64,000 nucleotides of DNA from Sipunculus nudus (GCA_026874595.1 CM049312.1:51029429-51093428), one strand, 5' to 3'. Counted from the stretch's first letter, positions 12,201-27,200 are shown. Made by a program: numbers and translations. The notes: generated by a model not told the origin, from the sequence alone.

Positions 12201-15200
12201 CAGCACTCTATCTCAGACAGGGATTGTTGATGCTGTAGTAAACTAGAGGATAGCAAAAGCCAGCTCTGCTTTTGGGAGATTGTGCAGCAATGTCTGGGAG
12301 TGTTTAGGAGATCAGCCTTATAGCAAAGCTTAAGGTCTACTGATCTGTCATATTTTACATGGATTGTACAACTAATTATGATAATTAATATGAAGCACTC
12401 TCCATGGCTAAGATGATGGCATCTGGTAGGACCCAGAGAAAACCACCCACATTAGACTGGCCATTACAACACACTCTCAGTCCCTGCCCAGCTTTATACC
12501 TTTGAAACATGGAATGTGTACAGGAGTACTCCCTGCCCAACTATATACCTGTGAAACAGCGTCTGTATACAGGAGAACGAGCGGCCAAACTATATACCTG
12601 TGAAACATTAAATGTGTACAGGGGTACACACTGCCTAAGTATATACCTGTGAAACAGTGACTGTATACAGGAGTACACACTGACCAACCATATACATGTG
12701 AGAGCTCAACTATATATGTGAAACAGGGACTGTATAAAGGAGTACACCCTGCCCAACTATATACTTGGAAACAGGGACTGTATATGGGAGTACACGCTGG
12801 CAAACTATTTACCTGTGAAACAGGGACTGTATACAGGAGTACACCATGCCCAACTATATAAATGTGAAACAGGGACTGTATACGGGAGTACAACCTCCCA
12901 ACTATATACCTGTGAAAGGGACTGTATACAGGAGTACACCCTGCCCAACTATATACCTGTGAAACAGGGACGGTATACAGGAGTACACCCTCCCAACTAT
13001 ATACCTGTGAAACAGAGACTGTATACAGGAGAATGAGCGGCCAAACTATATACCTGTGAAACAGGGACTGTATACAGGAGTACATACTGCCCAACTTTAT
13101 ACCTGTGAAAGGGACTGTATACAGGAGGCAAGCACGGCAGCTAAACCATTAATATCTGACATGTCTGGACAAGGTTTTAAAGATCAAGAGGCAATATACA
13201 GTGCCAGACACTGAAGTTCTGCCACGAGCCAGTCTGCCAACAGTCCATACACTCCAAAGCACAGGACAAACCCGACTGGTGCACCTCATCAGTAGAGGCT
13301 GCAAAGTAAAGGTAAAGGTGTGGGTTTATAGTCTGATAACACAGACGATGTCAGTCTCATCCGACTTTACACTTCGCCTTCCTGGACTTTTGAGCCTGTT
13401 CATTCTTGTAGCTTTTCTCGGCTCCCTGGGGAGCACCCAACCCAGAAAGGGACACAAACCCACATCCTTGTGGTCGCAAGTCCAGAGCCCTAAATATTAC
13501 ACCACCATGCTCTGCCCAATCCTCAGAAGCAAATGGCTCAGCTGAAGCACAATGTGCATGCAAACGCAGAGTTCCCAATACACTATCAGCTTCATATAAA
13601 AAGTCTTTTATAAAGAATATTTGTAGACAACTTCAACTTCAGCCCTGTTACCTATAGGCCCTAGCTTCTGTGTGAAATAGAAACACAAGTGTACTATCAT
13701 AAAGAGAAATATTCATTCTTAATGAACACGTATATCTGTATCTTTTGAAATATTTAATGAGTAAATTTAATAAATAAGTTCTTCATCCATTCTGTGCAAG
13801 GTCAATTTTGTTCATTTTCAGATTGATATGTTGTGCAGATGATTAACATGCTCAGAGATCATAAAAATATAAACATTATATGAGTCACTTTGTTTGTGAT
13901 GTGTGTGTCTGTTCAAGTGAAGGGTAGATACCTGCAGTTGATCTTTTATGACTTTTCACTTCCAGATGTCTGCAAATACCAAGACTCAGTCTGCATTCAC
14001 AGGCCTGATCTCTAAATGCTTTGAGATGCACCTGGATATCTACATTGACTCTCAGGACAAGTAAGTCCTTCTGTACTCATCACACCCTTCCTGTAAAATC
14101 AAGACAAATAAGACCATCTGCACTCATAACGTCCTTCCTGTAATATCAGGACAGATAAGACAATCTGCACTCATCACCCCCTTCCTGTAATATCAGGACA
14201 AATAAGACCATCTGCACTCATAATGTCCTTCCTGTAATATCAGGACAAATAAGACTATCTGCACTCATAACGTCCTTCCTGTAATATCAGGACAAATAAG
14301 ACCATCTGCACTCATCACCCCCTTCATGTAATATCAGGACAAGTAAGACTATCTGCACTCATAACGTCCTTCCTGTAATATCAGGACAAATTAGACCATC
14401 TGCACTCATCATACCCTTCCTGTAATATCAGGACAAGTAAGACCATCTGCACTTATAACGTCCTTCCTGTAATATCAGGACAAATTAGACCATCTGCACT
14501 CATCATACCCTTCCTGTTATATCAGGACAAATAAGACCATCTGCACTCATCACGCCCTTCTTGTAATATCAGGACAAGTAAGACCATCTGCACTCATCAC
14601 CCCCTTCCTGTAATATCAGGACAAATAAGACCATCTGCACTCATAACTTCCTTCCTGTAATATCAGGACAAATAAGACCATCTGCACTCATAACGTCCTT
14701 CCTGTAATATCAGGACAAATAAGACCATCTGCAATCATCATCCCCTTCCTGTAATATCAGGACAAATAAGACCATCTGCACTCATAACGTCCTTCCTGTA
14801 ATATCAGGACAAATAAGACCATCTGCACTCATAACATCCTTCCTGTAATATCAGGACAAATAGGACCATCTGCACTCATCACCCCTTCCTGTAATATCAG
14901 GACAAGTAAGACCATCTGCACTCATCACCCCCTTCCTGTAATATCAGGACAAATTAGACCATCTGCCCTCATCATATCCTTCCTGTAATATCAGGACAAG
15001 TAAGACTATCTGCACTCATAACGTCCTTCCTGTAATATCAGGACAAATTAGACCATCTGCACTCTTCATACCCTTCCTGTAATATCAGGACAAATAAGAC
15101 CATCTGCACTCATCACACCCTTTCTGTAATATCAGGACAAGTAAGACCATCTGCACTCATCACCCCCTTCCTGTAATATCAGGACAAATTAGACCATCTG

Positions 15201-18200
15201 CACTCATCATACCCTTCCTGTAATATCAGGACAAGTAAGACCATCTGCACTCATCACTACCTTCCTGTAATATCAGGAAAAATTAGACCATCTGCACTAT
15301 TCACAACCTTCCTGTGATACCAGTACAAGTAAGACCATCTGCACTCATCACGCCCTTCCTGAAATATCAAGACGGTTAGTCCTTCTGCACTCATCATGCC
15401 CCTCATCTAATATCAGGACAAATAAGACCATCTGCACCCATCACACCCTTCCGGTAATATCAGGACAAGGGAAACCATCTGCACTCATCAAGTCCTTTCT
15501 GCATTATAAGGACAAGTAAGACCATCTGCACTTATCACATCCTTTCTGTAATATCAGGACAAGTAAGACTATCTGCATTCATCATGCCCTACCTGTAATA
15601 TCAGGACAAGTAAGTCCTTCTGCTCTCATCACGCCCTTCCTGTAATATCAGGACAAGTAAGTCCTTCTGCTCTCATCACATCCTTCCTGTAATATCAGGA
15701 CAAGTAAGTCCTTCTGCTCTCATCAAGTCCTTCCTGTAATATCAGGACAAGTAAGTCCTTCTGCTCTCATCAAGTCCTTCCTGTAATATCAGGACAAGTA
15801 AGTCCTTCTGCTCTCATCAAGTCCTTCCTGTAATATCAGGACAAGTAAGTCCTTCTGCTCTCATCAAGTCCTTCCTGTAATATCAGGACAAGTAAGTCCT
15901 TCTGCTCTCATCACGTCCTTCCTGTAATATCAGGACAAGTAAGTCCTTCTGCTCTCATCAAGTCCTTCCTGTAATATAAGGACAAGTAAGACCATCTGCA
16001 GTCATCACATCCTTCCTGTAATATCAGGCAAGTAGGACCATCTGCCCTCATCACATTTTTCCTGTAATATCAGGACAAGTAAGTCCTTCTGCTCTCATAA
16101 CGTCCTTTCTGTAATATCAGGACAAGTAAGACCATCTGCCCTCATAATGTCCTTCCTGTAATATCAGGACAAATAAGACTATCTGCACTCATAACGTCCT
16201 TCCTGTAATATCAGGACAAATAAGACCATCTGCACTCATCACCCCCTTCATGTAATATCAGGACAAGTAAGTCTTTCTGCTCTCATCACGTCCTTTCTGT
16301 AATATCAGGACAAGTAAGACCATCTGCACTCATCACATTGTTCCTGTAATATCAGGACAAGTAAGTCTTTCTGCTCTCATCACGTCCTTTCTGTAATATC
16401 AGGACAAGTAAGACCATCTGCCCTCATCACATTGTTCCTGTAATATCAGGACAAGTAAGTTCTTCTGCTCTCATAACGTCCTTTCTGTAATATCAGGACA
16501 AGTAAGACCATCTGCCCTCATCACATTGTTCCTGTAATATCAGGACAAGCAAGTCCTTCTGCTCTCATCACGCCCTTCCTGTTATATCAGAACAAATAAG
16601 ACTATCTGCATTTATAGATAAGATAAGATAAGATAAGATAGTTTATTGCTATATATATGTTATAAAATCATCACATACAATAGTATTTGGCTTGACTGGC
16701 TTGTTTAAACAAACACATTAAACAAGAAATAATGAAATATAATTGTGTATAGAAAAAAAGACGTATGACTAAGAATGTTTGACTAGATTATTGTGCTGCA
16801 AGTTATATGTTTAATTCCCAAACGGCTGACGCGTAAGTGCTATTTTGAGTTCTTTTGGAATTGCCTGATAGCGACCTATAGCAAACCCCCGATTTCATTT
16901 TTTTAAACAAAAAGTGCGCCGGATGACTATAGTCTTCTATAATGTCATTTGCTTTCTTTAACAATCGTGTTTGAAATAAGGAGTCAACTGTGGGTAAAGG
17001 AAACCCAATGATCCTCTCAGCTGTTCTAACTACCCTAGAAAGACGGTTCCTTTCCTGGATCGTGATACTGCCTCCCCATACAGTGACTGACATCATCAGG
17101 ACTCCCTGAATTACCGCCCGATAAAACTTTAATAAAATCGGTTGACTGAGACCGAAATGTTTTTGGTTCCTTAGAAAGAATAAACGTTGTAGTGCCTTCT
17201 TTATGCAGTAATTAACATTTTCGGCCCACTTCAAATCAGAAGAAATAAAAATTCCTAAAAATTTTAAACAGTCAACGCTGTCAACCTCGGAGCCTTCAAT
17301 TACTAAGGGCAGTATTTCAGTTTTCTTCCATCTAAAGTCAATTATCATCTCCTTGGTTTTCTTTACATTTAATTCCAGATTATTTTCAGAGCACCACAAA
17401 GTTAAAGTTTTAATTTCATTGCGGTAAACACTTTCGTTATTTCCCTGGATGAGCCCAGAAACTGTTGTGTCTTCTGCAGATTTTACAATGAGGCAATCAT
17501 CAGAAGCAGAGACACAGTCATAGGTGAATAGAGAGTACAATTTTGGTGAAAGCACACAATCTTGGGGTGCTGCAGTGTTTACGACCAATTCTTCGGAAAT
17601 AATGTTACCAATCTTAACCACTTGAGGCCGATTTGTTAAAAAGTCTAAGATCCAGTTACACATGTTAATATTAAGACCCAGTTTTGATAGTTTTTCAGAT
17701 TAATTTATGGGGAAGGATAGTGTTATAGGCTGAGCTGAAATCATTGAATAAAACCCTTGCATAAGTAGATTCTCATATTCATCACACCCTTCCTGTAATA
17801 TCAGGACAAGTAAGACCATCTGCACTCATCACACCCTTCCTGTAATATCATTACAAGTAAGACCATCTGCCCTCATCATGCCTTTCCTGTAATATCAGGA
17901 CAAGTAAGTCCTTCTGCTCTCATCACGCCCTTCCTGAAATATCAGGACAAGAAAGACCATCTGCACTCATAACTCCCTTCCTGTAATATCAGGACAAGAA
18001 AGACCATCTGCACTCATCACCCCCTTCATGTAATATCAGGACAAGTAAGTCTTTCTGCTCTCATCACGTCCTTTCTGTAATATCAGGACAAGTAAGACCA
18101 TCTGCACTCATCACATTGTTCCTGTAATATCAGGACAAGTAAGTCTTTCTGCTCTCATCACGTCCTTTCTGTAATATCAGGACAAGTAAGACCATCTGCC

Positions 18201-21200
18201 CTCATCACATTGTTCCTGTAATATCAGGACAAGTAAGTCCTTCTGCTCTCATAACGTCCTTTCTGTAATATCAGGACAAGTAAGACCATCTGCCCTCATC
18301 ACATTGTTCCTGTAATATCAGGACAAGCAAGTCCTTCTGCTCTCATCACGCCCTTCCTGTTATATCAGAACAAATAAGACTATCTGCATTTATAGATAAG
18401 ATAAGATAAGATAAGATAGTTTATTGCTATATATATGTTATAAAATCATCACATACAATAGTATTTGGCTTGACTGGCTTGTTTAAACAAACACATTAAA
18501 CAAGAAATAATGAAATATAATTGTGTATAGAAAAAAAGACGTATGACTAAGAATGTTTGACTAGATTATTGTGCTGCAAGTTATATGTTTAATTCCCAAA
18601 CGGCTGACGCGTAAGTGCTATTTTGAGTTCTTTTGGAATTGCCTGATAGCGACCTATAGCAAACCCCCGATTTCATTTTTTTAAACAAAAAGTGCGCCGG
18701 ATGACTATAGTCTTCTATAATGTCATTTGCTTTCTTTAACAATCGTGTTTGAAATAAGGAGTCAACTGTGGGTAAAGGAAACCCAATGATCCTCTCAGCT
18801 GTTCTAACTACCCTAGAAAGACGGTTCCTTTCCTGGATCGTGATACTGCCTCCCCATACAGTGACTGACATCATCAGGACTCCCTGAATTACCGCCCGAT
18901 AAAACTTTAATAAAATCGGTTGACTGAGACCGAAATGTTTTTGGTTCCTTAGAAAGAATAAACGTTGTTGTGCCTTCTTTACGCAGTAATTAACATTTTC
19001 GGCCCACTTCAAATCAGAAGAAATAAAAATTCCTAAAAATTTTAAACAGTCAACGCTGTCAACCTCGGAGCCTTCAATTACTAAGGGCAGTATTTCAGTT
19101 TTCTTCCATCTAAAGTCAATTATCATCTCCTTGGTTTTCTTTACATTTAATTCCAGATTATTTTCAGAGCACCACAAAGTTAAAGTTTTAATTTCATTGC
19201 GGTAAACACTTTCGTTATTTCCCTGGATGAGCCCAGAAACTGTTGTGTCTTCTGCAGATTTTACAATGAGGCAATCATCAGAAGCAGAGACACAGTCATA
19301 GGTGAATAGAGAGTACAATTTTGGTGAAAGCACACAATCTTGGGGTGCTGCAGTGTTTACGACCAATTCTTCGGAAATAATGTTACCAATCTTAACCACT
19401 TGAGGCCGATTTGTTAAAAAGTCTAAGATCCAGTTACACATGTTAATATTAAGACCCAGTTTTGATAGTTTTTCAGATTAATTTATGGGGAAGGATAGTG
19501 TTATAGGCTGAGCTGAAATCATTGAATAAAACCCTTGCATAAGTAGATTCTCATATTCATCACACCCTTCCTGTAATATCAGGACAAGTAAGACCATCTG
19601 CACTCATCACACCCTTCCTGTAATATCATTACAAGTAAGACCATCTGCCCTCATCATGCCCTTCCTGTAATATCAGGACAAGTAAGTCCTTCTGCTCTCA
19701 TCACGCCCTTCCTGAAATATCAGGACAAGAAAGACCATCTGCACTCATAACTCCCTTCCTGTAATATCAGGACAAGAAAGACCATCTGCAATCATCACGC
19801 CCTTCCTGTAATATCAGGACAAGTAAGACCATCTGCACTCATCATGCCCTTCCTGAAATATCAGGACGGTAAGTCCTTCTGCAGTCATCATGTCCTTCCT
19901 GTAATATCTGGACAAGTAAGACCTTCTGCACTCATAACTCCCTTCCTGTAATATCAGGACAAGAAAGACCATCTGCAATCATCACGCCCTTCCTGTAATA
20001 TCAGGACAAAAAAGACCATCTGCACTCATCATGCCCTTCTTGTAATATAAGGACAAATAAGACCATCTGCACTCATCATGTTGTTCCTGTAATATCCTGA
20101 GTTAGACCATCTGCACTCATTATGTCCTTCCTTTAATATCAGGAATTTAAGACCATCTGCACTCATCACCACTCAGATGGAATTATCCCTGAGAAATCTA
20201 TCAAGATATAACGACACATTTGCACCTCGATTCAGATAAGTCTGCTGATACTTAGTTTTATAATTGAGCCTATGGCTTTTACCTGCACTGTATGAATCTG
20301 ACGTGTTTTAACAAGTCATAAAATTGTAAATATTCAATGCATTTTTAACCAGAAAACACTGATCATTTGTTTATTTTCTGGTCTGTTCACATACTGTGGT
20401 TGCCTTTATATTGGCGGGGCTGAATTTTTCGTGGTTTTTATATTTTTAAAAGGTTCACAGGGTTCCTTTTTCGCGCTCTAGGTATCATTTGTCTAGTATA
20501 TTTTATTATCAAAAATAATTTCATTAACAGGTGATTTCACTTTTATCTAGGTCTACTATTTCTCTGTCAGGATATCACATGTTCGAACATTCACGGACGG
20601 CTGAGCTGACGCCTGCAGGAAGCATTTACCCCGCTGGCTGTAATTAGTTCAGGGCTGAGGCTCATTAAACAACTATAAGTGTTATTAAGGTGTGTCGAGA
20701 AACCAACCTGTAACTACAAAACCGTATATTAAGTTTGTTTAGGGAAACTGTCTTGATAAGGGTTTCTCACTCCTGTTAATTAAAAGTCGAGTCGTAATCA
20801 CCTGCTCAACCAACAAGGGACGCCTGTAGGTAGCCCCCTTTTTTCAGTATCAAAGGCAGGGATGTGCCCAGAATAATTTGAGTGCCGTTTATGTTGCTAA
20901 TTACTTCCATATAGGTGGAAGAAGGAACAGTATTCAGTTTCTCACAGTTAAAATCTGAAGCAAAACATAATATTCGACTGTTTTACGGAACTTTGGCCCA
21001 AAATGAACTGTGACCTTTCAAATATATTCAAAATTCACATCATCACTAGCCAATCATACATCGTTTGGCAAGTCATGATTTCACAGAGTTAGTCCTTTAT
21101 ACAGTTACAAGGTGGCGCAACCCTAGCGGCTACGTTTACTGCTTTAGTGGCAAATTTTATTCATTAACATGACTAAACACGGCACAATGTGAAAGAGTAC

Positions 21201-24200
21201 CTCCTACTCAATATTCATTTTAAGCGGCACTGGATGTCTCCTAACTGGGTACACATACTCGTATTTTTTAAATATTACTATCCACCGGGCATTGACACTT
21301 TCCAGTCATGTGCTAGGGGACAGGAAAAACTGCCAGGCGTGTCCGCCGGCATAAGCACGCACCTGCAAAGGTCCCGGTATTTGCATCTAAGCCAACCGAT
21401 ATTATTTTAAATGGGCCCTGTCATTCTCCCTGAATCATTTAACATATATGCACCAGGCTCAAAGGAACATCACTACGTAGCTGAAGATAAATCTCAACTG
21501 TCACAAACTATCGGCAGCTTCTGAAATTAATGATCATGGTCTGGTATATATGCATTTAAAACTGCGTGGTTTCAATTTTGCAGTCAGATAGCCACCGCGA
21601 ATATCACAAATTTGAAACCACTGCAAATAAGAAGACAACCACAGTATTAATTCTCATACAATATTTAACCAGCAACGGTTAGTGTTTCAGGTCAAAACCT
21701 CGAAATTTTAAACCAAGATATTTTCTGAATCCACAGTATTCATTCTCAGATATATCAAAGAGCCTCGTACCACTTCTTTGGTATTAACCTTATTTTGATA
21801 CATTTCTTTATTCAACAGTAACTTGGCTGAGTTGATTGAAAAATTTGTGGAGGACTTGCGAAAGCATGGAGTGCCTAAACTTGAGACAGATGAGAGCAGC
21901 AATGTGTTGCCAAGCTGTGCTGATCTGTTTGTGTACTACAAGAAGTGTATGGTACAGTGTTCTCAACTAAGCACAGGAACGCCAATGTTGCACCTCACAA
22001 AAACCTTCCAGAAATACCTAAAGGAATATGCTGTCAAACTTCTCATGAACAACCTTCCAAAGTAAGTAAATTTCCCTGGCCCCATCAAAAATAACAATCT
22101 TATCTTAAGTATGCTGTCTAATGTCCTCCATACAGTTCTGATTAACTGTAATGCTTTTTGTGTGATGTCCTCCATACAGTTCTGATCAGCTGCAATGTTT
22201 GTTGTGTGATGTCCTCCATACAGTTCTGATCAACTGCAATGTTTGTTGTGTGATGTCCTCCATACAGTTCTGATCAACTGCAATGTTTGTTGTGTGATGT
22301 CCTCCATACAGTTCTGATCAACTGCAATGTTTGTTGTGTGATGTCCTCCATACAGTTCTGATCAACTGCAATGTTTGTTGTGTGATGTCCTCCATACAGT
22401 TCTGATCAACTGCAATGTTTGTTGTGTGATGTCCTCCATACAGTTCTGATCAACTGCAATGTTTGTTGTGTGATGTCCTCCATACAGTTCTGATCAACTG
22501 CAATGTTTGTTGTGTGATGTCCTCCATACAGTTCTGATTACCTCTAATGTTTGTTGTGTGATGTCCTCCATATAGTTCTGATCAACTGTAAATTTATTGT
22601 GATGATTTCCATATAGTAGGGAACACCTATAATTGTTGTGTGCTGTCCTCCATATTATTCTGTTCATGTGTAATGATTGCTGTGTATTGTCCTCCATATG
22701 AATTTGATCAATTTCAATGTTTTTAGCTCAGTTGACTGTAAATCATCTATACCGATCACCCTTTGTCCTTCAACAGGTAAAAAACAAAAAGTTGACCACA
22801 CAAGTTAACAACCAGGTAGGTCCCTGGGAAATCTCTTTGCATAACCAAAATTGACCTATATTCTTTAAGCTATGCTCGATTATAGCTCAGCTGACTGTAA
22901 GTCATCTGAGCTAAAGCGATCACTCTTTTTCCGTCGTCTGTCCGGCCATCTGGCGGTCTGTCATTTAACAGGGCACAAATCATAACCTCTGGACCTGGAA
23001 TCATCTTATTTGACATCCAGGGAGGTTCATGAAAATTCTCCTTGAAAACCTGGAATTAGGTCTATGTTACCCATATTCTTCGAGCTACAGGGCTCCGAAG
23101 TACCCCCCAGAATAATGGAAAATTTGATACAAAAGCTCCAGTATCTGAACAACTAATGCATTGATAACCATGATCTTTTGCATGGATATTGGTCATGGAA
23201 TGTTTCATCACATTCTGCAGACTGGTGGTGCCACCTGTATTTTTTTTTAATTATTACGAATTTTTTTCTCTATTTTTGAGACCTTAAGATGCGGTCATCT
23301 GTTAACATGGCACAAATCCTAAGGACTGGACCTAGAATCCTCTCTCTTGACATGCAGGGAGGCCAATGAAAAGTCTCTGTGAAAACCAGGATTAAGGTCT
23401 CTGCTACCCATATTCTTTGAGCTATGGGGCTCTGAAGTACCCCCCCCCCCCCCCCCGAATAATGAAAAATTTGATACAAAAGCTCAAGTATCTGAACAAC
23501 CAATGCATTGATAACCATGATTTTTTGCATGGTTCTTGGTCATAGATTGTTTCATCAGTTTCTGCAGACTGGTGGGTCACCTCCATTTTTTAGTGAACCT
23601 GTGAGCTTATGCGATGGTGCGGCGGCGTACGTCATGTGTCGTGCGTCGTGCGCCGTCTGTACATTTACCAAAGCTGTCTCAAAAATGACAGGAGCTAGCA
23701 TCACCAAATGTTTTACAAATAATCAGTCATCTAATCAAATAATCAGAAAAACTCTATCGGATTTTGTTTATATTTTTCTAACTGCATTTTCTTAGATTTT
23801 ATAGGGAAAAAGCTAAAAAAGCTTTAAAAATCTTCTTCCCTGAAACTGTCCAGCCAAATTTTCCAATATTTAACAGAAATGATCTCTGGAACAATTTCTA
23901 TAATATCTGAAATTGAGGTATTGGTGGCGCCACCTGCTTCTGCCTTTTTTTAACGGGGTCATCAGTGCCTGTATCACACTGAGGGCTACAAAAACTTCTT
24001 CTCTGAAACCATATGGCCAAAATGTTTAATATCGCACACAAATGATCCTAGGGTAGTGCTTTCTGAAGTTTGTTCAAATGGTCTATTTTCAGTGACTTTT
24101 GACTAAGTTATGGGAAGCAGAATTTAATCATATGCCATAACAGCCCATTTTAGCTCAGTGGCTACAAAGATCTTCTTTTCTAAAACCACTGGGCCAAATT

Positions 24201-27200
24201 CTTAAATCTCACACATAAATTATCCTCAGATGTTGATAATTCAAGTTTGTTCAAATGGTTTTGGTTCAGTGCTTTTTGGCTGAGTTACGGGAAGCTGAAC
24301 TTAGCCAGTGTGCTGTATCTTCCTATATGAGTTACAAACCTGCGAAAGGTTTTTCGACTGATGCCACTGAAGCCTGTTTGTTAAATATTTTACAAGAATA
24401 ATTCTTATAATAATTATCATTAATGGTTCCACATGAATGATTTTTGACTGAATTATGGAGATTGAATTGAGTCATTTTACCATATATGTTAGCTGTGTGA
24501 TGCTGTTACATCTAGCCTGGCACCAGTTTATCAGCATCTATTACATCATGCCACTAGACATTTAGATTTCAGGTTATCTTTGGTTAATATTGACAAAAAA
24601 GTTTATTTAAAAGCTTTAAAAAAAATTTAGATTTATGATTTAAGTTATTCATTATACCAGGCAATGTTACAATCATGAATATTCCGCTCTCTGTGGCTAT
24701 ATAAAGACAAGTGTACATGTTTAATAAATTATTGGTATCCCTACTCAACTTAATTCAAGAATTTGCCATCAGTGAGATATATCTGTCTTTTTATTTTGCA
24801 TCCAGTATGCATCTGTAATTATTTTACATATATTTCTGATTTCTTTTTATGCCCCCGCCACAAAGTGGCCGGGGCATATAGTTTTACCCATGTCCGTCAT
24901 TCCGTCCTTCCATCATTCCGAAATCAAACAGTTGTACAGACTTTTTTTCGCAATGCCTGCAGATATTGGCCTGATTTTTGGTGTGTGGGAAGATATAGAC
25001 CAGTTACAGATCGAGTTCGCGTTTCGTCCCGGTTGACCTACTTTTGACTGTTTTACGGCTCCTAAACTTAGAAAATTTCATGAAAAATAGAAATATTCAT
25101 GACAGATACACATGTACAGACTTTTTTTTGCAATGCCTGCAGGTATTGGCCTAATTTTTGGTGTGTGGGCAGATATAGACCAGTTACAGATCGAGTTCAC
25201 GTTTCGTCCCGGTTGACCTTTTTTTGACCGTTTTACGGCTCCTAAACTTAGAAAATTTCATGAAAAATAGAAATATTCATGACAGATACACATGTACAGA
25301 CTTTTTTTTGTAATGCCTGCAGATATTGGCCTGATTTTTGGTGTGTGGGCAGATATAGACCAGTTACAGATCAAGTTCACGTTTCGTCCCGGTTGACCTT
25401 TTTTTGACTGTTTTACGGCTCCTAAACTTAGAAAATTTCATGAAAAATAGAAATATTCATGACAGATACACATGTACAGACTTTTTTTCGCAATTCCTGC
25501 AGATATTGGCCTGATTTTTGGTGTGTCGGCAGATATTGACCAGTTACAGATGGAGTTTGCATTTCGTCCCGGTTGACCTACTTTTGACTGTTTTACGGCT
25601 CCTGAACATAGAAAATTTCATGTAAAATATATATTTTCATGACAAATACACTTGTACAGACTTTTCTTCACAATACCTGCAGATATTGGCCTGATTTTTG
25701 GTGTGTGGGCAGATAATGACCAGTTACAGATCAAGTTCACATTTTGTCCCAGTTGACCTATTTTTGACCGTTTGACGGTGCTCTAACATAGAAAATTTCA
25801 TAAAAAGGTGCACATGTATGGACTTTTTTTCGCAGTGCCTGCAGATACAGGCCTGATTTTTTTGTGTGTAGGCAGATAATGACCAGTTACAGATCGAGTT
25901 CTTGTTTTGTCTCAGTTGACCTACTTTTGACCATTTGACTGCTGCTGAACATAGAAAGTTTCATGAAAAATATAAATTTTCATAACAAATGCATATGTAC
26001 TGACTTTTTTCCTCAATGCCTGCAGATACCACCCTGATTTTTTTTGTGTGGGCAGATAATGACAGTTACAGATCGAGTTTGCGTTTCATCCCGGTTGACC
26101 TACTTTTGATTGTTTTACGGCTCCTAAACATAGAAAATTTCATGAAAGACAGAAAATTTTTTTTGGAAAATGCACATGTATGGACTTTTTTTCACAATGC
26201 CTGCATATACTGGCATGATTTTTGGTGTGTTGCTTGATAATGACCCGTTACAGATCGAGTTTGCATTTTGCCCTTGTTGACCTACTTTTGACCATACGAC
26301 ACCTCCTGAACTTAAAAAATTTTCCAAATTTTACAAATGTTTCTAATTTGCCCAAGGCGGGGGCATTCGTGTCGTTCCGACACATCTAGTTTTATAAAAA
26401 GTCAGCTGAAAAGCATTTTGTATTGGGAAAATAAATTTCAAAGTTATTTCAAGTAGGGACCACTTTTGTGTACAGATGGCAGCACTTGGTTTACCATTGG
26501 CAGATTGCCAGTGTCTTGATGTTGGCCATTAGCTCAGATGATGTCAGCTCTATAAATAGTTTTGGCACAGTGCTAGGATTGGAAGAAGTGCAGCCAGGTA
26601 TAGGTCAAGAGTTCACTCAGTGCAGTAGCTGCATTCTATTTATAGCTTTTCTATTTATAGCTATGATGCTCACTGCATCATATTTGGCACCAAAGTTCAG
26701 CCTGAATCTATTTATAGCTTTGGCAGACTGCCAACTGTGTCAGATTATGCAACAGATTGAGCTCACTCAGTGCAGCCAGGTACAGGTCAAAAGTTCACTC
26801 AGTCTAGCCAGGTGCAGGTCAAGAGTTCACTCAGTGCAGTAGCTTCAGGCAGCAATTTGTCACAGGTCACTCGGGGGCAACTGCCTAACTCACCTAAGCC
26901 TTGACAGCCCAGTGCATCAAACTCTGGGGTAGCTTGATGTATTGGACTGATATTTTGACCTGTCTATGAGTCTTTGATGGTATTCTCATTTACAAGACAG
27001 GTGGTGCCACCTACATTGACTTTTGCAGTGTATGTGCCTGCTTATTTCTACAGAGGAATTTGATACATCAGCCTGAAATTGGGCATGTTTATACATATCG
27101 GGTAGCTTTATAGTGTACAAGACTGGTAGCTCCACCTACAATAAATTTTGCACAGTGTATGTCCCTGCTTATTTCACAGGAGGGGTTTGACATATCAGTC

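Larger units (their letters stand above)
16225..19790. repeat. 1778 bp tandem duplication of array segment plus LINE fragment
   Basis: Copy 1 (about 16225-18012) and copy 2 (about 18013-19790) are nearly identical at a constant offset of 1778 bp, including both flanking minisatellite segments and the LINE fragment. I noted only a few differences, such as two codon changes in the LINE frame and one base at 17883/19661. The unequal-exchange breakpoints lie inside 47 bp units. Confidence 0.9.
14061..20180 (+). repeat. 47 bp minisatellite in phase with the exon 2 splice donor
   Basis: The first unit starts at the intron's first base: GTAAGTCCTTCTGTACTCAT and so on, ending AAGACAA. Later units read (G/A)TAAGACCATCTGCACTCAT, CACGCCCTTCCTGTAATATC and AGGACAA. 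The unit end AGGACAA equals the exon end CAGGACAA, so each unit re-creates the exon-intron junction. About 54 units lie before the LINE insertion at 16612, and further units at about 17775-18390 and 19550-20165. Many copies keep CAGGACAAGTAAG; others have ATAAG and would not be donors. Confidence 0.95.

Noticed and set aside
12477-13094. 205-residue minus-strand frame
   Set aside because: Shadow of the 49 bp array; the plus-strand origin from a LINE reverse transcriptase is clear.
14061-16605. CRISPR-like array
   Set aside because: The units are contiguous 47 bp tandem repeats with no unique spacers, in a eukaryotic intron.
22104-22725. Repeated splice acceptors (CCATACAG) creating tandem exons
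   Set aside because: The units lack a downstream donor and any open, conserved frame, and the polypyrimidine tracts are poor.
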